A DNA stretch of 64,000 bases from JAXLQL01 sp046331625 (lineage in GTDB: Bacteria > Acidobacteriota > Terriglobia > Bryobacterales > Bryobacteraceae): NCBI GenBank assembly GCA_046331625.1, contig JAXLQL010000002.1, positions 644,093-708,092 on the forward strand, read 5' to 3'. This document shows positions 16,100-24,478 of this stretch, piece by piece. Numbering within the stretch: position 1 is the first letter of the stretch; each line of letters begins with the position of its first letter. The position numbers were made by a program, and so were the translations under genes. The notes beneath the pieces are model-generated. The model was not told the origin of the DNA and searched no databases. It was given only the letters and a program-made list of their open reading frames with translations.

Positions 16100-17800
16100 T
16101 CAGGGCTCCTTCACCGCGAGTATCTGATCGGCCTTCACATTCGCGAGCTTCTGCACGGCGCCGCTGGGCCATCGAATCTCCACATCCGCGGTCGCGGCCG
16201 CGCCCAGCCCGTAGTGCAGACGCTGATCGTTCACTGAGTAGTAGCTCGCCTGGCTCAGCACTTCCTGCACCTGCATCTTGCCGCCGTAGCGGACCACCAC
16301 GCGCGCTCCAATCGCGCTTCGATTCGACTTCGTCCCCTCGAGCTTCAACTTCAACCAGTGCCGACCGGGCGCCTTCAGATCATTGCGCAGCAGCGACGGC
16401 GGCTCGTTGAGATTGACGATCAGCACGTCGATATCGCCGTCATTGTCGAAATCGCCGAACGCCGCACCGCGACCCGAGTGCGCCGCCGCAACACCCGGAC
16501 CCGCCTCGTCGAGCAGTTCCTCGAACTTCCCATTGCCCAGATTGCGAAACACCAGGCGCGGAGTCTTGAAAGGATACGCGGGCAGCTTGCGTTCGATCTC
16601 CGGATACACGTTGCCCGTCACCACGAACAGATCCGGCAGGCCGTCATTGTCGAGGTCAGTGATCGCCGTGCCCCAAGCGATGTAGCGCGTCTCCACGCCC
16701 AAGCCGCTCGCGATCGTCACATCGTCGAAGTTGCCCTTGCCATCGTTCTTATAAAGGATGTGCGTGTCGTCGGCGAAGTGCGTCTTGAAGATGTCGAGAT
16801 GGCCGTCTAGATTGAAGTCGCCCACGCCGAGCCCCATGCCGGCTTGCTCCATTCCGTCTTCGTTGAGCGCCACGCCGCGCTCGAGTCCCGTCTCGGCGAA
16901 CGTGCCGTCGTGGTTGTTGCGGAAGAAGAAGCTCGGCGTGGAGTCGCAGGCTACGTAGAGGTCGGGCCAGCCGTCTTCGTCGAAGTCCCCGGCGACCACA
17001 GTCATCGCATAGCTGCCGCCAATCTTGCTGACGCCCGACGCCGCCGAAACGTCAGTGAACTTCCCGCCGTCGTTGCGATAGAGCAAGTGCTTCGCCGGCG
17101 GCAAGCCACGCGGACCGCAATTCACCGGCACGCCCTTCCAGTTGCAATTGCCCGATCCGCCGGGCTTGGGTACGCGATCGAGATCGAGAATGAGGTAGTT
17201 GGCGACGAACAGGTCGAGGTCGCCGTCGCGATCGTAGTCGAAGAACGTCGCGCCCGAGCCCCAACGCACGCCCTTCTCGAGCAGTCCCGCTTTTTCGGTG
17301 ACGTCTTCGAAAGTGCCGTTGCCGCGATTGCGATAGAGCGCGTTGTGTCCCCAGTAGGTGATGAAAAGATCCGAGTAGCCGTCGTTGTCGTAATCGCCCA
17401 CGGTCACAGATGAGGCCCAGCCGGCGCGGCGCAGTCCGGCCTTGTCGGTCACCTCGGTGAACTTGCCGTTGCCGTCGTTGTGATAGAGGCGATTGGTGGC
17501 CTCGGGCGGGTCGCCTGCGAGACGCGTTCCACTCAGTAGGAAAATGTCGATCAGGCCGTCATTGTCGTAGTCGACGAACGCGGCTCCGCAGCCGGTTGTT
17601 TCGACGATATAAGTCTTGCCTTCGTTCGTTCCGGAGATCACCGGATGCGTAAGTCCGGCCTCGGCGGCGATGTCGACGAAGCGTGCATGAAACGGAATCC
17701 CGGAGGGCTTTCCGCGCGGAGTGGCGCGTACGGTGCGAGTCGATACACCCTGGCCGGACGCGGCGGTTGCGATCAGAAGAAGGATGGGGAGCACACGCAT
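16100..17800 (-). CDS. Exported FG-GAP/VCBS repeat protein with ASPIC/UnbV domain
   Basis: 566 residues: signal peptide (MRVLPILLLIATAASGQG), then about seven calcium-binding FG-GAP/VCBS repeats of the form FVDYDNDGLIDIFLL, VGDYDNDGYSDLFIT, FFDYDRDGDLDLFVA, AGDFDEDGWPDLYVA, VGDFNLDGHLDIFKT, ITDLDNDGLPDLFVV and FGDFDNDGDIDVLIV. An ASPIC/UnbV domain ends the protein (SNRSAIGARVVVRYGGK, RLHYGLGAAATADVEIRWPSG). These proteins fold as integrin-like propellers outside the cytoplasm and are thought to bind ligands; function is not established. On the minus strand GATAAT lies 14 bases before the ATG, with GAGGA between them as ribosome-binding site. Confidence 0.9.
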   Translation of the reverse strand: MRVLPILLLIATAASGQGVSTRTVRATPRGKPSGIPFHARFVDIAAEAGLTHPVISGTNEGKTYIVETTGCGAAFVDYDNDGLIDIFLLSGTRLAGDPPEATNRLYHNDGNGKFTEVTDKAGLRRAGWASSVTVGDYDNDGYSDLFITYWGHNALYRNRGNGTFEDVTEKAGLLEKGVRWGSGATFFDYDRDGDLDLFVANYLILDLDRVPKPGGSGNCNWKGVPVNCGPRGLPPAKHLLYRNDGGKFTDVSAASGVSKIGGSYAMTVVAGDFDEDGWPDLYVACDSTPSFFFRNNHDGTFAETGLERGVALNEDGMEQAGMGLGVGDFNLDGHLDIFKTHFADDTHILYKNDGKGNFDDVTIASGLGVETRYIAWGTAITDLDNDGLPDLFVVTGNVYPEIERKLPAYPFKTPRLVFRNLGNGKFEELLDEAGPGVAAAHSGRGAAFGDFDNDGDIDVLIVNLNEPPSLLRNDLKAPGRHWLKLKLEGTKSNRSAIGARVVVRYGGKMQVQEVLSQASYYSVNDQRLHYGLGAAATADVEIRWPSGAVQKLANVKADQILAVKEP

Positions 17801-17861
17801 GAGGCTGCTTCCTCATTATCGGTCTTCGACTGCTGCGGCGGGTGGCAGCGCCACCCCACGG

Positions 17862-18613
17862 CTACGGCCAGATGTTCACCGAGCCTCCATGGCCTGACAG
17901 GTGTATGTTTGCTCGGCCAGTGGCCACGTCCCACACCTGCACTGTTCGGTCCGACACCCCGGAAGCAAGCCTAGTTCCATCGGGTGACCACGCCAGACTC
18001 TGGACTCTACTTCGATGGCCTCGCAGGTCGTGCCGTGCACTCCCGGTCGCCGCGTCCCACAGGAGGACTGTGGCGTCGCCGGAAGCGGTGGCTATGCTGC
18101 TGCCGTCAGGCGACCAGGCGGCGCACAGAATGTGCAAAGAATGGCCCTTCAACTCATGGCGAGGAGAGGCGCTCACTCGGTCCCACAGGATAGCTATCTT
18201 GTCGTGGGACCCGCTTGCCAACGTTCTACTGTCAGGTGACCACGAAACGCATGAAACGACGGACGAGTGCCCCTTCAGCACACGCTGCTCTTGGGCGGTG
18301 ACCGGTTCCACAATCGCACTGTGCCATCTATCGAGCAACTCGCCAACAGGTTCCCATCAGGTGACCATGCGAGATCGTTGAATGATCCCAGGTGCCCTTC
18401 CAAGAGTGAGTGCGATCCCGAATCTACGCGCCACAACCAGACGACACCATCGCTACCTGGGGCCGCGATTGAGCGTCCATCCGGAGACCACCGAACGACG
18501 TGAAACTCTGACTTCCGACGCCCGATCGCCATCCGAAACGAGAATGCGGTCCCAGCCTGAGTCGCCATTCTTGCGCAGTCTATCGCACTCGGGCCTGGGA
18601 AGGGGCGAGTCAT
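17862..18613 (-). pseudogene. WD40-repeat protein fragment with a frameshift
   Basis: Five to six WD40 repeats are visible on the minus strand: VRWSPDGRSIAAPGSDGVVW, LAWSPDGNLLASCSIDGTV, then in another frame VSWSPDSRTLASGSHDKI, AAWSPDGSSIATASGDATV and LAWSPDGTRLASGVSDRTV. The frame changes at CCGGTT (18302-18307): reading RLWN then PVTAQEQRVLKGH requires one additional C. The C-terminus stops after SGHGGSVNIWP, half-way through a blade, and the N-terminus has no convincing start. A full WD40 propeller needs seven blades, so this is a truncated and shifted remnant, perhaps of a larger signalling protein. It lies beside a HicAB module. Confidence 0.65.
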
Positions 18614-18674
18614 CTACCAAGGGAATGTGCAGGATAGATCCGCGATATCATTGCCATTTCGTTCTGCAAATGGC

Positions 18675-18857
18675 ATGAAAGTCCGAGACCTCTTGAAGAA
18701 GCTTCGAGATGACGGCTGGCGTCTGAAGAATCAGGAAGGCAGCCACCGCCAATTCGCGCATCCGGACAAGCCAGGCAAAGTAACCGTGGCGGGTCACGAA
18801 TCGGACGAAGTGCCGCCCAAGACGTACAAGTCTATAATGAAGCAGGCGGGTATCTGA
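18675..18857 (+). CDS. hicA: HicA-family mRNA interferase toxin
   Basis: 60 residues, the normal size. MKVRDLLKKLRDDGWRLKNQ leads into the double-stranded-RNA-binding-like fold with the catalytic histidine in GSHRQFAHP and the C-terminal EVPPKTYKSIMKQAGI, all characteristic of HicA/YcfA toxins that cleave mRNA. The start at 18675 places the conserved first helix at the N-terminus; upstream in-frame codons would add unrelated residues. The stop and the start of hicB share one base (TGATG), the common toxin-first arrangement. Confidence 0.92.
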   Translation: MKVRDLLKKLRDDGWRLKNQEGSHRQFAHPDKPGKVTVAGHESDEVPPKTYKSIMKQAGI

Positions 18858-19069
18858 TGAGCGACTACTTGGTCCTTTACGAGAAGTCTTCCACGGGCTA
18901 TGGCGCCTACGCGCCCGATCTCCCCGGCTGCATCGCGACCGGCGGAACGCTCGACGAGACGCGCGAGCGCATGACCAAGGCAATCGAGATGCATTTGGCC
19001 GCGATGCGGGAGGATGGCGATCCGATCCCGGAGCCGTCGCACTTCGAGTTGGTCAGGGCGGGTCAGTAA
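18857..19069 (+). CDS. hicB: HicB-family antitoxin (UPF0150)
   Basis: 70 residues. The partial RNase H-like HicB fold is recognised from YLVLYEKSSTGYGAYAPDLP and GCIATGGTLDETRERMTKAI, followed by a proline-rich end PIPEPSHFELV. It should bind and neutralise HicA. No separate DNA-binding domain (ribbon-helix-helix or HTH) is present, so autoregulation would need the complex or another factor. The gene overlaps hicA by one base. Confidence 0.92.
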   Translation: MSDYLVLYEKSSTGYGAYAPDLPGCIATGGTLDETRERMTKAIEMHLAAMREDGDPIPEPSHFELVRAGQ

Positions 19070-19244
19070 GTCAGCGAATCAGCGGCGATACTCGGCTTCG
19101 AGCGCCTCGGCGATGCGGTCTGCATTTGCCAGGTCCTCGTCGATCTTCTTGATTGGCGTGGTGCCACACGGCGATCCGGCGGACCGATACTGCTGTACCT
19201 GCGATGCAGGGGCGCCGCCGTTGCGAATGCCGGGGTTGCGCGCG

Positions 19245-19868
19245 ATGAGCCCGGCTCCTCTTCCACGAAGCGCCGAGTTCGCTCTACCATATAGTGATAC
19301 GCCGAACGACGAAATCTACATCAGCACCGACGTCGAAACTGACGGACCCATTCCCGGACCGCATTCCATGCTCAGTCTCGGCTCGGCTGCTTATTCTTCC
19401 GATCGCAAGCTGATCGCCACCTTCAGTGCGAACCTCGAGACCTTGCCTGGCGCCGAGGGCCATCCCGACACCATGGCTTGGTGGACCACGCAACCCGAAG
19501 CCTGGGCCGCCTGCCGCAAAGACTTGCAGCCTCCGGAACAGGCGATGCGTGACTATCTCGCGTGGGTGAAGCAACTCGGCGGCCGATCGGTCTTCGTGGC
19601 TTATCCTGCCGGCTTCGACTTCACGTTCGTCTATTGGTACCTGATCAAGTTCACGGGCTACAGTCCGTTCTCGCACTCGGCGCTCGACATGAAGACGCTC
19701 GCCATGGCGCTGCTGAAGAAGCCGTATCGCGAGTCCGTCAAGCGCAACATGCCGCGGCGCTGGTTCGCTGCCGGCAAGAAGCACACCCACACCGCCCTGG
19801 ACGATGCCATTGAACAAGGAGCGCTCTTCTGTTCGATGCTCGAAGAATTGGAGAAGGGGAATGCGTAG
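19245..19868 (+). CDS. DEDD-type 3'-5' exonuclease
   Basis: About 207 residues. Exonuclease motif I is IYISTDVETDGPIPGPHSML (the D-x-E pair). The FVAYPAGFDFTFVYWYL stretch holds motif II. HTALDDAIEQGALF holds motif III with the terminal aspartate. The family comprises RNase T/oligoribonuclease-like proteins that trim RNA or DNA 3' ends. The start is doubtful. Homologous sequence should begin close to NDEIYIS (19305), where no ATG, GTG or TTG exists in frame; ATG 19245 is the nearest usable codon. A TATAGT box at 19290-19295 would fit a leaderless start at 19302, where the codon is now CCG. The stop overlaps the next gene by eight bases. Confidence 0.8.
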   Translation: MSPAPLPRSAEFALPYSDTPNDEIYISTDVETDGPIPGPHSMLSLGSAAYSSDRKLIATFSANLETLPGAEGHPDTMAWWTTQPEAWAACRKDLQPPEQAMRDYLAWVKQLGGRSVFVAYPAGFDFTFVYWYLIKFTGYSPFSHSALDMKTLAMALLKKPYRESVKRNMPRRWFAAGKKHTHTALDDAIEQGALFCSMLEELEKGNA

Positions 19869-20763
19869 CGTACTGGCTCTCGCCGCCGCGGCCGTCGCGT
19901 TCGGCCAGCCGCAACAGGAAACGGTCTGGGCTCCCAAGCCCAAGCGCCTTCCCGCCTACACCGCGCCGCATCGGCCTCACGTGAAGCTCTCCGATCTCGA
20001 CGCCAAGTTCCGCGGCAAAGCCGATTGGCGCGAAACGGTGATGGACGACGAGCACATGAAGGCCGAGTATGTCTCCGCCGCTCCGGGAACGAAGTCCGCG
20101 CCGCGATTTCATCCCGATACGCGCGAATGGTGGATGGTGCTGCGCGGCGAGATGCGCTTCCGCATTCAGGGCCAGGCGGAGATCGTCGCGCGCAAAGGTT
20201 CGATGGTCCAGGTGCCGATGCAGACCATCTACTCCTGGGAGGTCACCGGCTCCGAGCCCGCGCTGCGCCTGGAAGTGAACATCGCCCAGGCAAAAACATT
20301 GTTCCCCAAGGATGTTTCGCCGCCGCCTATGCCCGGATTCGACTGGATCCAGGTGAAGATGCCGTGGCGGCCCGTACCCTACGACAAGGTCAACCGCCCC
20401 CACCAGACCTTCGCCGAGTTCGAGTCGCGCGTCAAATACGACCATCGCGGACTCTCCGTGGAACCCGTCGTCGCCGATGACCGCGGCGCCATGAACTTCA
20501 TCTACGGGTTCGAGAAGAACATCGCTCCACTCGATCCGAAGGACCCCGGCCACTATCATCCCGAGTGCGCCGAAGCCTGGATCATCGCCAAGGGCCAGAT
20601 GCGTTACGGGATCGAAGGCCACGGCGTCGTCATCGCCAATGAGGGCGACTTCGTCTACGTGCCGAAGTTTCTCTTCCACTCGCCGCGATTCCACGGCGAG
20701 GGCCCCTCGTGCCGCATCTCGCTCAACGGATATCCGAAGATCTCGCACCTCGCCGCGCACTGA
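19861..20763 (+). CDS. Exported bicupin protein
   Basis: 300 residues with a signal peptide (MRSVLALAAAAVAFG). Two cupin beta-barrels can be seen: the first around PRFHPDTREWWMVLRGEMRF with GSMVQVPMQTIYSWEVTG, the second around GHYHPECAEAWIIAKGQMRY with EGDFVYVPKFLFHSPRFHG. The histidine and glutamate residues typical of metal binding are partly kept (HYHPECAE in the second), so the second cupin is the better candidate for a metal site. Bicupins include oxalate decarboxylases, dioxygenases and storage-type proteins; the substrate is unknown. Start 19861 begins the signal peptide. Overlaps the exonuclease by eight bases and the next gene by one. Confidence 0.8.
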   Translation: MRSVLALAAAAVAFGQPQQETVWAPKPKRLPAYTAPHRPHVKLSDLDAKFRGKADWRETVMDDEHMKAEYVSAAPGTKSAPRFHPDTREWWMVLRGEMRFRIQGQAEIVARKGSMVQVPMQTIYSWEVTGSEPALRLEVNIAQAKTLFPKDVSPPPMPGFDWIQVKMPWRPVPYDKVNRPHQTFAEFESRVKYDHRGLSVEPVVADDRGAMNFIYGFEKNIAPLDPKDPGHYHPECAEAWIIAKGQMRYGIEGHGVVIANEGDFVYVPKFLFHSPRFHGEGPSCRISLNGYPKISHLAAH

Positions 20764-21863
20764 TGATTCGCGATCTCAACTCGAGCGCTCCGCCGCGGCC
20801 CGGTGAGGAACTCGATGCCGCGCGCCTTGCCGAATATCTGCACGGTGCGCTGGCGGGTGATGGCGCCATCGAGATCGAGCAGTTCCCTTCGGGCCACTCG
20901 AACCTCACTTACCTTGTGCGCCGCGGTGGCCTCGTGCGCCGCGAAAGCGAGGAATGGGTGCTGCGGCGGCCGCCGTTCGGATCGAAGGTGAAGTCCGCGC
21001 ACGACATGGGGCGTGAGTATCGGGTGCTCTCGCGCTTGAGCAAAGTGTATCCGCCTGCGCCCGAGCCGATCCTCTATTGCGAGGACGAGTCCGTACTCGG
21101 CGCGCCGTTCTACCTCATGCGACGCCTGCACGGAATGGTGCTGCGCAGGAAATGGCCAGAGTCGATCACCGGTGACCCCGCCCTCTCGCGCCGCATCTGC
21201 GAAGCCTTCATCGACAATCTCGCCGCGCTCCATGCCGTGGATGCCGAAGCAGCCGGACTCGGCGATTTCGGCAGGCCGCAAGGCTACGTGCGCAGGCAGG
21301 TAGAGGGCTGGTCCAAACGCTGGACCGACGCGCGCACGGAAGACATCCCCGACATGGATTCCACCGCTGCCTGGCTCGGCGCGAACATGCCTCCTGACGG
21401 CGGCGCCGCGATCATCCACAACGACTACAAGTTCGATAACGTCCTGCTCGACCCGGACGACCCCACCCGCGTCACCGGCGTGCTCGATTGGGAGATGGCC
21501 ACGCTCGGCGATCCGCTCATGGACTTCGGTACCGCGCTCAGCTACTGGATCGACGCCTCCGATCCGGCCGAGTTTCGCGCGCTCGCGTTCTCGCCCACGT
21601 GGATGCCCGGCTTCCTCGACCGGCGCGGCGTTGTCGAGCGCTATGAGCAAGCTACCGGGCGATCCGTGGCGCATCCGATCTTCTATTACTCGTACGGATT
21701 GTTCAAGCTCGCCGTCATCTTGCAGCAAATCTATTACCGCTACTTCCATGGATTGACGAAAGATGAGCGGTTCGGTGAATTTCGCTTCACCGTTCGCAAG
21801 CTGGCGCGGCAGGCCGCGGCTTCCATCGCGGCGCAATCGCTGCAACCCGGCCAGTGGCGATAG
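20763..21863 (+). CDS. Aminoglycoside phosphotransferase (APH/ACAD10-like) family kinase
   Basis: 366 residues with a eukaryotic-like kinase fold. The N-lobe shows SGHSNLTYLV, the catalytic loop is IIHNDYKFDNVLLDP (H-x-D-x4-N) and the metal-binding motif is VLDWEMATLGDPLMDFG. Length and motifs match the phosphotransferase family related to ACAD10/ACAD11 kinases, which phosphorylate 4-hydroxyacids and similar small molecules. True aminoglycoside resistance is less likely. The start codon shares one base with the bicupin stop (TGATG), so translation is coupled. Confidence 0.88.
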   Translation: MIRDLNSSAPPRPGEELDAARLAEYLHGALAGDGAIEIEQFPSGHSNLTYLVRRGGLVRRESEEWVLRRPPFGSKVKSAHDMGREYRVLSRLSKVYPPAPEPILYCEDESVLGAPFYLMRRLHGMVLRRKWPESITGDPALSRRICEAFIDNLAALHAVDAEAAGLGDFGRPQGYVRRQVEGWSKRWTDARTEDIPDMDSTAAWLGANMPPDGGAAIIHNDYKFDNVLLDPDDPTRVTGVLDWEMATLGDPLMDFGTALSYWIDASDPAEFRALAFSPTWMPGFLDRRGVVERYEQATGRSVAHPIFYYSYGLFKLAVILQQIYYRYFHGLTKDERFGEFRFTVRKLARQAAASIAAQSLQPGQWR

Positions 21864-21867
21864 CGTC

Positions 21868-21873
21868 TACAAT
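21868..21873 (+). promoter_or_regulatory. -10 box (TACAAT) for TIGR03437-type gene
   Basis: TACAAT nine bases before the ATG at 21883 in the 19-base gap after the kinase gene; no Shine-Dalgarno is present. Consistent with a leaderless or near-leaderless transcript. Confidence 0.5.
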
Positions 21874-21882
21874 GGTGACCAA

Positions 21883-23847
21883 ATGCGACCTGCTCTGCTC
21901 ACCGTGTGCCTGCTCGCGTGTGCGCCGCTATTCGCGCAGAATCAGCAACAACTCTTTTGCGATGTAACTTCGGAACCGCGCCAGATCCGTGCCGAGGGCG
22001 TATCGGAATTGGTGGGCGTCATCGTGCTGCCCTGCCGCGGAACGGCGGGCGCGGTCGTCACCGGTTCATTCAGCCTCACATCCAGCGCGCCGGTCACAAA
22101 CAAAATCACCAATGATCGGATCGACGCGGTGCTCACCGCCGAAACCGCGTCCGGCACGCAAACCATCGGAGGCTCGCCGTTCCTCGGCGGGAGCAACACC
22201 ATCGCCTTCGGCTCGTTCTCCTTCACCATGCCCGCGAACGGACGCACTGCGTTCACGTTCAGCAATATCCGCGTGAATCCCGCGGGACGCAGCAATGTCT
22301 CGATGTTCATCAGCACCACCTCTGGCAGCATGGCCATCACCAATGCCAGCCCCGCCGTTGCGCTGGTGGTGCGCGGACTCTACATAGGCGGCTCTCCGGC
22401 GCGCATCGTTTGCGTCGGATCGCCTCTGCCCGAGCAGCTCACGTTCTTGAACATGGTTTGGGGCGGCACGCAGTTCGCCACCATCCGCGTCACGGAAGGC
22501 TTCCCTTCCGCATTCGAACCGCGTCAAGCCAACGCCGCCAACGGTACGCGCATCTTCATCCGCCTTTCCGACTTCCCCGCGAAAGCGCGCGTGTTCATCC
22601 CGGACTTCATCACGGGTTCCTCGTCGCCGTCTCCGACCTCCGCGGGCGATCTCGGTCTGGGCGCATCGGCGGGCACCTACTTCGGTCCCGGGCCCGGATC
22701 GAGTCTCCTGCTATCGCGCGTGCCCGGTGCGGACCTCAACGGCGCCGGCAGCTTTCCCCCGTTGATCGGCGGAGGCCTCACGCTCTTCAATGGCGTTACG
22801 GAAGTGCCCATGGTCAGCGGCACTGGCTACTTCGCGTTCGAAGTGATCGACGCGGTGGCGACTGCGCTCGAGAGCGCGCAGATTCCGATCTTCATCGCGC
22901 TCCCACCGAACACCGGACAAGACGGCACGGTGGCCACGGCCAAGGTGACCTTCGGTCCGCTCACTGCCTCCACGGACACCGCGTCCAATGCGCCGATCGT
23001 GCGCTTCCGCGACATGGTCCCGCTGCAGGATTGCGACATCCTGCGCGACTGCAACGCCGGCTACTTTCCCAAGCTCACTGTCGACATAGAGCAGACCTTC
23101 TACGTCATCGCGCCCCCCGTTGCCGGATATTATCAGCGCTCGATGCGCATCCTCAACGAGGGCGGTGGCGCCATGCCGTGGACCATCACCACGCAGTACA
23201 AGAACGGCGATGATTGGTTGAAGGTGGTGCCGTCTTCGGGCATCAACAACGCGCGAGCCATCCTCAACTTCTTTCCGGAAAAGGTGAAGCCTGGATCGTA
23301 CGAAGCAACGCTGGTGGTCGACGCTGGACCCGTTGCTGGGCAGCGTACCTATGGTGTGCGGCTCGACGTAACCACGCCGCAGCCGAGGCCCGACCAACCC
23401 GCCCGAGCCTCCCGCGCCCGTGCCCAATCGTCCGCGTTTCTGGGGCGTTGGCAACGCCGCCAATCTCGGGATGCAGACTGTGGTCCCCGGTTCGCTCGCC
23501 GTGATCGACGGCACCAAGCTCGATGGAAAGAGCGTGGATGTCACCTTCGACGGCGTCAAGGCGCAAGTGCTCTCGTCATCGGACGGGCGCATCAACGCGA
23601 TCGTGCCAGTGGACCTCGGCGTAAAGACCGAAGCGCAAGTGGTGGTCACCATCGACGGCGTCGCCAGCGAATCCGGCAAGGTTGCGCTCGCCGTCGTCGC
23701 GCCGGCAATCTTCACGGGTGCTGTCTACAATCAAGACGGCTTCCCGAACGCACCATCGAATCCCGAACGCGCGGGCAACATCCTGCAGATTTTCGCCACT
23801 GGTTTGCCGCACTCTTCGCTCGGCATGATTTCGGCGCGGATTCATGA
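21883..23847 (+). CDS. Exported beta-sandwich protein with BACON-like domain (N-terminal part of a frameshifted gene)
   Basis: Signal peptide (MRPALLTVCLLACAPLFAQ), a large beta-rich region and, near residues 425-500, a BACON-like domain (RSMRILNEGGGAMPWTITTQ, DWLKVVPSSG, ILNFFPEKVKPGSYEATLVV). The frame stays open to 23847, but after the proline-rich linker near 23390-23415 it no longer encodes the expected sequence. The next frame continues with NPPEPPAPVPNRPRFWGVG and a complete TIGR03437-like domain. One gene of about 717 residues (21883-24037) is therefore split by a +1-type shift in a GC-rich linker. Secreted and probably surface-associated; function unknown. Confidence 0.75.
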   Translation: MRPALLTVCLLACAPLFAQNQQQLFCDVTSEPRQIRAEGVSELVGVIVLPCRGTAGAVVTGSFSLTSSAPVTNKITNDRIDAVLTAETASGTQTIGGSPFLGGSNTIAFGSFSFTMPANGRTAFTFSNIRVNPAGRSNVSMFISTTSGSMAITNASPAVALVVRGLYIGGSPARIVCVGSPLPEQLTFLNMVWGGTQFATIRVTEGFPSAFEPRQANAANGTRIFIRLSDFPAKARVFIPDFITGSSSPSPTSAGDLGLGASAGTYFGPGPGSSLLLSRVPGADLNGAGSFPPLIGGGLTLFNGVTEVPMVSGTGYFAFEVIDAVATALESAQIPIFIALPPNTGQDGTVATAKVTFGPLTASTDTASNAPIVRFRDMVPLQDCDILRDCNAGYFPKLTVDIEQTFYVIAPPVAGYYQRSMRILNEGGGAMPWTITTQYKNGDDWLKVVPSSGINNARAILNFFPEKVKPGSYEATLVVDAGPVAGQRTYGVRLDVTTPQPRPDQPARASRARAQSSAFLGRWQRRQSRDADCGPRFARRDRRHQARWKERGCHLRRRQGASALVIGRAHQRDRASGPRRKDRSASGGHHRRRRQRIRQGCARRRRAGNLHGCCLQSRRLPERTIESRTRGQHPADFRHWFAALFARHDFGADS

Positions 23848-24037
23848 TCGCGAAATCGAAGTGCCGGTGTTCGCGGGCCCGGCGCCCGGATCGCCGGGAG
23901 TACAGCAAGTGAACATCCGCATCCCCGAAGACCTGCCGCCGATGAACTCGGAAGTGCGCGTGTGCGGCGCTCCGTTGACTTCTCCTTCGCAGATCACCTG
24001 TAGCGCGGGCATGCCGATCGCGATTCGCGAACCGTGA
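23420..24037 (+). CDS. TIGR03437-type Solibacter C-terminal domain (C-terminal part of the same gene)
   Basis: About 205 residues matching the domain found at the C-terminus of hundreds of secreted Solibacter proteins: WGVGNAANLGMQTVVPGSLA, SSDGRINAIVPVDLG, APAIFTGAVYNQDGFPNAPS, ILQIFATGLP and APGSPGVQQVNIRIPEDLP. There is no start signal of its own, and the upstream open frame ends in meaningless sequence, so this is the C-terminus of the gene starting at 21883 rather than a separate gene. The stop overlaps the GTG start of rlmH by four bases. Confidence 0.72.
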   Translation: MPNRPRFWGVGNAANLGMQTVVPGSLAVIDGTKLDGKSVDVTFDGVKAQVLSSSDGRINAIVPVDLGVKTEAQVVVTIDGVASESGKVALAVVAPAIFTGAVYNQDGFPNAPSNPERAGNILQIFATGLPHSSLGMISARIHDREIEVPVFAGPAPGSPGVQQVNIRIPEDLPPMNSEVRVCGAPLTSPSQITCSAGMPIAIREP

Positions 24038-24453
24038 AGATCTTCGTCTACTTCATCGGCAAGCCTCGCGACGAACACGCGAACGCGATCGCGGCCGAGT
24101 TCTTGAAGCGCAGCGGACGTTGGGCGCAGTGCGAGATGCGCGAGATTGATCCGGCGCGCTTCGACCTCTGGGCCAGGCATCCGTCGGCGGTCAAGGTGCT
24201 CTGCGATCCCGCTGGCAAATCGCTCCATTCGCCCGCGTTCGCCAAGCTGATCAGCACGTGGCGCGACGAAAGCAGAGATGTGGTCTTCGCGCTCGGCGGC
24301 CATGACGGCTTCGATGACACATGGCGGCGTCGCGCCGACATGCTGCTCTCGCTTTCGGCGATGACGTTCCCGCACGAACTCGCTCGTGCCATGCTCACCG
24401 AGCAGATCTATCGCGCGCTCGCCACGCTTCACGGGCATCCGTATCCGCGCTGA
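24034..24453 (+). CDS. rlmH: 23S rRNA (pseudouridine1915-N3)-methyltransferase
   Basis: 139 residues, close to the normal 155, with the SPOUT-fold knot motifs VVFALGGHDGF and the strongly conserved C-terminus FPHELARAMLTEQIYRALAT, LHGHPYPR. Methylates pseudouridine 1915 in helix 69 of 23S rRNA on the assembled 70S ribosome, using S-adenosylmethionine. GTG start in GTGA, overlapping the previous stop by four bases. The coupling to a secreted Solibacter-type protein is probably accidental. Confidence 0.93.
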   Translation: MKIFVYFIGKPRDEHANAIAAEFLKRSGRWAQCEMREIDPARFDLWARHPSAVKVLCDPAGKSLHSPAFAKLISTWRDESRDVVFALGGHDGFDDTWRRRADMLLSLSAMTFPHELARAMLTEQIYRALATLHGHPYPR

Positions 24454-24465
24454 CCCGAATCCGGG

Positions 24466-24471
24466 TAGAAT
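24466..24471 (+). promoter_or_regulatory. -10 box (TAGAAT) for soxC
   Basis: TAGAAT seven bases before the ATG at 24479, in the 25-base gap after rlmH. The spacing equals that at 2436 and 49826. Confidence 0.5.
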
Positions 24472-24478
24472 CGGACCA

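Noticed and set aside
20763..21863. Aminoglycoside resistance gene
   Set aside because: The kinase fold is right, but the sequence is closer in type to ACAD10-like small-molecule kinases and there is no resistance context.
21883..24037. Programmed frameshifting between the two halves of the TIGR03437 gene
   Set aside because: No slippery heptamer or downstream pseudoknot is evident, and other genes in the window show similar random shifts.
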